From: an uncultured Sphingobacteriaceae bacterium
Lineage (GTDB): Bacteria > Bacteroidota > Bacteroidia > Sphingobacteriales > Sphingobacteriaceae
Reading direction: 5' to 3'
DNA length: 9,315 nucleotides
Assembly (NCBI GenBank): GCA_937875035.1
Contig: CALNCF010000490.1
Coordinates: 1-9,315 of the forward strand
Shown: positions 6,167 through 9,315 of the stretch, in pieces
Position numbering within the stretch: the stretch's first letter is position 1
Layout: every line of letters begins with the position of its first letter
Translations under genes and position numbers: made by a program
The notes under the pieces: generated by a model
Told to the model about the DNA's origin: nothing
The model's input: only the letters and a program-made list of their open reading frames with translations
Databases searched by the model: none

Positions 6167-6937
6167 TTATGGGGTACGATGATCCTCCTGTTTAGTACAG
6201 TTCTCCGTATCGAGGTTGATGTAGATAAGCCCGCCCTTTTTGAGCTTGTAATTCTTGTAATAGTGTGTTTTCTTCGGTACCCGGGTTATTTCGATGCTGG
6301 CATGATAATAGGTTTCATCGCCATCTTGCTCTGTTCTTTTGGAATAGATCGTACCCTCGATTCTGCTTTCGCTGCTGAGAATGTCCGCGATTTCCTGGGG
6401 AGGGATCCACACGGAGCTTCTGCGCTCTTCTCCCGGAACAAAGATGCAGTATACGGCATCGCCTGCTTTCAATGACTCGTAAAGTTGCCTCGTCTTCAGC
6501 TTCTTTTCCTGCTGCTGACGGGTAGCGGTCTGTTCCTGCTCACGTATATTTTCTATGAGCCGCGTGATGTCTGCGGGTACTCCTCGCAGCCGGCGGTGAT
6601 AAGATACCAGCGTAATGTAAAGCATGCTTTTCGCATCTTGTATATCTTGCGAACGGAACCAGCTATGAAGCGCTGACGCGTTGCTTTCCAGCCGCCAGCT
6701 ATTGATGATCGTGCTGCTTTGCGTATTGAAAATATGATTGACCATTTGCTGTTCGGGACCATTCATGAAGCTGTCCCTACGGCTTTCCGTCCAGGTGCAG
6801 TCCAGTGTCTTCATCGCATCGGCCAGGCTGTACGGCAGGTAGCCTGGTAAACGGTGTAGCTCACAGGAGTCCTGCGCATAAGAGCCTGATCCTGCAAAGA
6901 GGATAATGCAAAGCAGGATATGGCGGAGCTTATTCAC
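6167..6937 (-). CDS. Secreted DUF6794-like protein of unknown function
   Basis: 256 residues from a GTG at 6937. VNKLRHILLCIILFAGSGSYAQ is a typical Sec signal peptide with likely cleavage after Ala in SYAQ, so the protein is exported. The mature N-terminal part (LADAMKTLDCTWTESRRDSFM, through NSWRL, to YITLVSYHRRLRG) has the pattern I associate with DUF6794 of Bacteroidota. A Gln/Glu/Lys-rich, probably coiled segment follows (NIREQEQTATRQQQEKK). The last 100 residues contain alternating strands (GDAVYCIFV, EGTIYSK, YYHASIEI, GGLIYINLD). The gene overlaps the end of the AsmA-GT51 gene on the same strand: by 8 nt from the GTG, or by 38 nt from an alternative ATG at 6967 that would add ten residues (MKWTCLEISW) before the signal peptide. 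The overlap implies a shared transcript and perhaps translational coupling. The GTG gives the cleaner signal peptide, but the choice is not certain. Function is unknown; an envelope role is inferred from export and context. Confidence 0.8.
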   Translation of the reverse strand: MNKLRHILLCIILFAGSGSYAQDSCELHRLPGYLPYSLADAMKTLDCTWTESRRDSFMNGPEQQMVNHIFNTQSSTIINSWRLESNASALHSWFRSQDIQDAKSMLYITLVSYHRRLRGVPADITRLIENIREQEQTATRQQQEKKLKTRQLYESLKAGDAVYCIFVPGEERRSSVWIPPQEIADILSSESRIEGTIYSKRTEQDGDETYYHASIEITRVPKKTHYYKNYKLKKGGLIYINLDTENCTKQEDHRTP

Positions 6938-8891
6938 CCAGGAGATTTCTAAGCAGGTCCATTTCATCGTTCATTTCACGTGCGGGAACCGACAAGGAAT
7001 CGGTAATGACATAGTTCCGCGCCGGACCGCGTAGCACGACGGAATGAAATAAATTCGTCGTGTCGCTTTCGCTGATCTTCCCCCGCTTCAGCATCAGCCC
7101 GCTGATCAGCTTAAAATGCCCGGCGAGGTAGGGTTTCATCTGCCCGGTTCCGGTAAACGAGTATTTGAATTTTTTAGGCTTCGGAACGATGCTCGCGAGG
7201 AAAATGCTTTCGCCAAGGCTGAGCTGCGAAGGTCTTTTGTGAAAATAAAAGCGGGAGGCTTCACCGATGCCGTATACATCCGGCGCCCACTCGATAATGT
7301 TCAGGTATACTTCGAACATGCGCTCTTTGGAGCTGATCCGGTTGTTTTCGATAAGCCATACGATCATGGCTTCTTCGAGCTTACGAAGAATGGTCTTGTT
7401 CCTGTTGAGGAATACATTCTTTACCAGTTGCATAGAGATGGTGCTGCCACCTCTTTTAAATCTCCCGGCGACCATATTCGTGGCAATGGATTGACGCAGC
7501 GCTTCCATGTAAAAGCCGCGATGTGAAAAGAACGAAGGGTCTTCGGAAGTGAGTATGGCATCGCGCAGGTAATGGGAGATCTGGTCCAGCGGAGTGAAAT
7601 CGCTGTTGCCTGGTCCGACAAGGATCGGACGTGCCGGCCGTCCATATTCGAACGGAGTGTACACGAAGTCGCCATTGATCTTTGCGAAATTGGTATTTCC
7701 GAAGGAATGGATCCTGAAATTATCTTTTACGAAGCCGGCATCAAAACGGCAGGACCAAGGGTTCTGCTCATCGAGAAAAAGGTTGACATGACAAGCGAGA
7801 TTGCCGCTTACCTGGATACCCTCGACCGACTTGAACAAACCCACCGGAATGGAGTTGAAGAAATCCTGCGCAGGCATCTGGCCGGTATGAACATCGATCT
7901 CGTAGATCTTAGACTGGCCCAGGGTGTATTTTAAAAAGGTGTGCGCTTTGATCTGCCCGAGGAATGCCACGGAAGAGGAGTCGACAGAAACATAATTCTC
8001 TCCCACGAACATATTGCAATCGATGGACGCGTGGTTGACCACGATGTCGTCGAGCGCGATCTTGGGATGATTGATGAGCAGGTTCCGGATCGACCAGTTG
8101 CCGAATATCCTGAGCTGTCCCTGCTCAAACGCGATCCGGTCCATGCGGGTAGAGATGGTATCGAAGCTGAGCTTCAACCCGAACTTCTGTTCAATGTATG
8201 GCAGCTCTACTTTTTTCTGTTCCGCGTAAAACCGGAGATCCAGGTTCTTATCCGAAGGGTCGATCATACCTTCGGCATGCCAGGTGGCTTCCTTCCCGTT
8301 CAGCCTGATGGTTGATTGCAGCTGATGCCTGCTGATCGTAATGAAATCAGCGTGAATATCGAATTTCTTTTCATCGTCGATCACCGCCAGGGTATAGTCG
8401 CGGATCTCCATTTCATCGGGAACTTTGTAGAGAATTTTATTGATAAGGTTATTGGCCAAGCGTGCCAGGTTGATCCTGACATCGGTGCGCGTGGTGGTAT
8501 CGGCGAGACTGTCTTTTTTAAAAAGGAAATCGAAATTCCGCAGGCTGTCGCGATGGCTTAATAAAAGCCGGCCGTTGGAAGAGCTCAGCTCTTTTACCTT
8601 GATATGACCGGTAAGCAGGCGTGCCAGGCTGATCTGTACCCGGAAATTCTCAACGGTTAGCAGGGTATCCTTTCCTTCGGGAACTACGGAGATCTGCCGG
8701 AGTATAACCGCGCTCAGCCCGTCGAACGAAGCCTCGCCGATACGGATATCCAGGTGGTGCTTCTGTTTTTCTGAAGTGATCACCTTGCCGATCACCCGGT
8801 GCAGCAATGATTCGCGAACCGCAAATGCGGTAACGACCAATGCAAGGAGCAGCAGGAGAAAAATAAGCAGGATGATCCGTACACGTTTCAT
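6930..8891 (-). CDS. Membrane-anchored AsmA-like / GT51 transglycosylase fusion (monofunctional peptidoglycan glycosyltransferase)
   Basis: 653 residues. One N-terminal membrane segment (after MKRVR, about 6-24) anchors the protein with its bulk in the periplasm. Residues about 40-400 are strand-rich and AsmA-like (IRIGEASFDGLSAVILRQI, then TLLTVENFRVQISLARLL, then VKELSSSNGRLLL). From about 425 a full GT51 domain follows: TSEDPSFFSHRGF with catalytic E450, RGGSTISMQLVKN (480-492), RKLEEAMIVWLIE, and KERMFEVYLN with second glutamate E527, then YGIGEASRFYFHK. GT51 enzymes polymerise lipid II into glycan chains. No transpeptidase domain follows, so it is MtgA-like in activity but far longer than MtgA (about 240 residues). 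I chose the ATG at 8891 because it gives a standard signal anchor; an in-frame ATG at 8963 adds 24 residues without a family match. It is followed by the overlapping DUF6794-like gene. The GT51 call is firm; the AsmA-like call rests on sequence pattern. Confidence 0.92.
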   Translation of the reverse strand: MKRVRIILLIFLLLLLALVVTAFAVRESLLHRVIGKVITSEKQKHHLDIRIGEASFDGLSAVILRQISVVPEGKDTLLTVENFRVQISLARLLTGHIKVKELSSSNGRLLLSHRDSLRNFDFLFKKDSLADTTTRTDVRINLARLANNLINKILYKVPDEMEIRDYTLAVIDDEKKFDIHADFITISRHQLQSTIRLNGKEATWHAEGMIDPSDKNLDLRFYAEQKKVELPYIEQKFGLKLSFDTISTRMDRIAFEQGQLRIFGNWSIRNLLINHPKIALDDIVVNHASIDCNMFVGENYVSVDSSSVAFLGQIKAHTFLKYTLGQSKIYEIDVHTGQMPAQDFFNSIPVGLFKSVEGIQVSGNLACHVNLFLDEQNPWSCRFDAGFVKDNFRIHSFGNTNFAKINGDFVYTPFEYGRPARPILVGPGNSDFTPLDQISHYLRDAILTSEDPSFFSHRGFYMEALRQSIATNMVAGRFKRGGSTISMQLVKNVFLNRNKTILRKLEEAMIVWLIENNRISSKERMFEVYLNIIEWAPDVYGIGEASRFYFHKRPSQLSLGESIFLASIVPKPKKFKYSFTGTGQMKPYLAGHFKLISGLMLKRGKISESDTTNLFHSVVLRGPARNYVITDSLSVPAREMNDEMDLLRNLLGE

Positions 8892-8908
8892 AAAAAGGAA
8901 TTGATGTG

Positions 8909-8916
8909 CTAAAATA
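8909..8916 (-). promoter_or_regulatory. Weak candidate -7 element of the AsmA-GT51 gene
   Basis: The minus-strand sequence TATTTTAG matches TAnnTTTG at all but one fixed position and ends 17 nt before the ATG at 8891. No TTG lies at -33 distance. It also supports 8891 over the upstream ATG at 8963, which lies on the wrong side of it. Confidence 0.25.
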
Positions 8917-9106
8917 ACTGATTTATTAACCCGGCGTGTATAAAACCTTATTACACGGATCATATTATGAGAAAATTCTGCCGATGCAACCGATGCCGGA
9001 ATAATCGGATGACCGCCGGTCGGCGCCTGGTTTTTTCTTCTTTTGATCTGCCTGGCGGACTAAGCGATAGCAGGTTTTCTTTTCCTTTCATGCTGATTAT
9101 AATGTG
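8917..9106. other. Divergent intergenic region with small repeats, no gene supported
   Basis: This stretch lies between the AsmA-GT51 gene and the small gene at the right edge. It contains an 11-nt palindrome TCATATTATGA (8960-8970), a short direct repeat CCGATGC (8981-8987 and 8990-8996), and CGCCGGTCGGCG, a 4-bp stem followed shortly by a T-rich run (about 9021-9045). Any of these could be regulatory, but none is strong enough to call. An open frame at 8967-9242 has no protein-like character (Arg/Cys-rich start) and overlaps the better-supported gene in another frame. Confidence 0.35.
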
Positions 9107-9114
9107 TACATTTG
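9107..9114 (+). promoter_or_regulatory. Candidate promoter -7 element of the right-edge small gene
   Basis: TACATTTG matches every fixed base of TAnnTTTG. It lies 6 nt before the TTG at 9121 and 39 nt before the ATG at 9154. With the TTG the mRNA would be nearly leaderless; with the ATG the leader would be of ordinary length. No convincing -33 TTG was found. Confidence 0.4.
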
Positions 9115-9120
9115 AGCCTG

Positions 9121-9315
9121 TTGAAACAGCTTCTCATATATGGCTTATTGTGTATGTACCTGCTTACGGCATTCCGGGCATTCGCGCCCTTTCTTTCGTA
9201 CAGCCTGAACAAAGCCTATATCATAAAAGAATATTGTATTAACAAGTCGAAGCCTGAGCTGCATTGCGATGGTAAGAGGTGGGCGTGCTTCTTATGCGCA
9301 TTTATTCATGAAATT
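9121..9315 (+). CDS. Small conserved Bacteroidota membrane-anchored protein, 3' end outside the window
   Basis: The frame is open from 9103 (after TAA at 9100) to the window edge. From a TTG at 9121 it reads as Lys-Gln-rich start, hydrophobic LLIYGLLCMYLLTAF, then FLSYSLNKAYIIKEYCIN followed by KSKPELHCDGK. The pattern N-K-x-Y-I ... C-x-N ... KPELHC-x-GK is one I associate with short Bacteroidota proteins of about 80-110 residues, in which GK is normally followed by Cys-aromatic-Leu. Here RWA stands between GK and CFL (9277-9285), an apparent 9-nt in-frame insertion or a lineage variant. An ATG at 9154 is the alternative start but would discard half of the hydrophobic segment. Function is unknown. 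The two cysteines and a His near the membrane could bind metal, but this is speculation. The call rests on amino-acid pattern, since the gene has no stop in view. Confidence 0.6.
   Translation, partial: MKQLLIYGLLCMYLLTAFRAFAPFLSYSLNKAYIIKEYCINKSKPELHCDGKRWACFLCAFIHEI

Noticed and set aside
8967..9242. Open frame (+), 91 codons, after the AsmA-GT51 gene
   Set aside because: Its composition is unlike a protein (Cys/Arg-rich start) and it overlaps, in a different frame, the right-edge small gene that has a recognisable pattern.

Overview
The window looks like a chromosomal segment from a member of the Bacteroidota, probably the Chitinophagia. The evidence is the set of gene families (a Prc-type S41 protease, a two-cysteine NOL1/NOP2/sun RNA methyltransferase, a DUF6794-like secreted protein, an AsmA-like/GT51 fusion, a small 'ELHCDGK' protein), the near absence of Shine-Dalgarno sequences, and several matches to the Bacteroidota -7 promoter element TAnnTTTG. 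The genus is inferred, not shown.

Layout, left to right: (1) the 3' part of an alpha/beta-hydrolase gene (+), cut by the window edge, with Asn where the nucleophile Ser is expected; (2) an RsmF-like rRNA m5C methyltransferase (-) whose 3' end overlaps the hydrolase tail-to-tail by 95 nt; (3) a divergent promoter region, then a complete Prc/Tsp-like periplasmic protease (+); (4) a near-perfect hairpin that can terminate both the protease gene and the convergent gene after it; (5) a RibD-C/dihydrofolate-reductase-like protein (-); (6) a clearly AT-rich gene (+) for a two-part protein whose C-terminal half carries a HEPN-type RX4HXY motif, with odd flanking sequence; (7) on the minus strand, an overlapping pair: a membrane-anchored protein that joins an AsmA-like region to a complete GT51 peptidoglycan glycosyltransferase domain, and downstream of it a secreted DUF6794-like protein; (8) at the right edge, on the plus strand, the start of a small membrane protein gene that runs out of the window.

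Most genes are ordinary chromosomal functions: rRNA modification, envelope proteolysis and peptidoglycan synthesis. The protease and the AsmA-GT51/DUF6794 pair all act in the cell envelope, but nothing shows that they are co-regulated. The likely accessory element is the AT-rich HEPN gene at about 4.9-6.05 kb. HEPN proteins are often RNases in toxin-antitoxin or anti-phage systems, so this is the best candidate here for an undescribed system, but it stands alone without a visible partner gene. The AsmA-GT51 fusion is the most unusual protein architecture. No tRNA, rRNA, CRISPR array, insertion sequence or transposase gene was seen.
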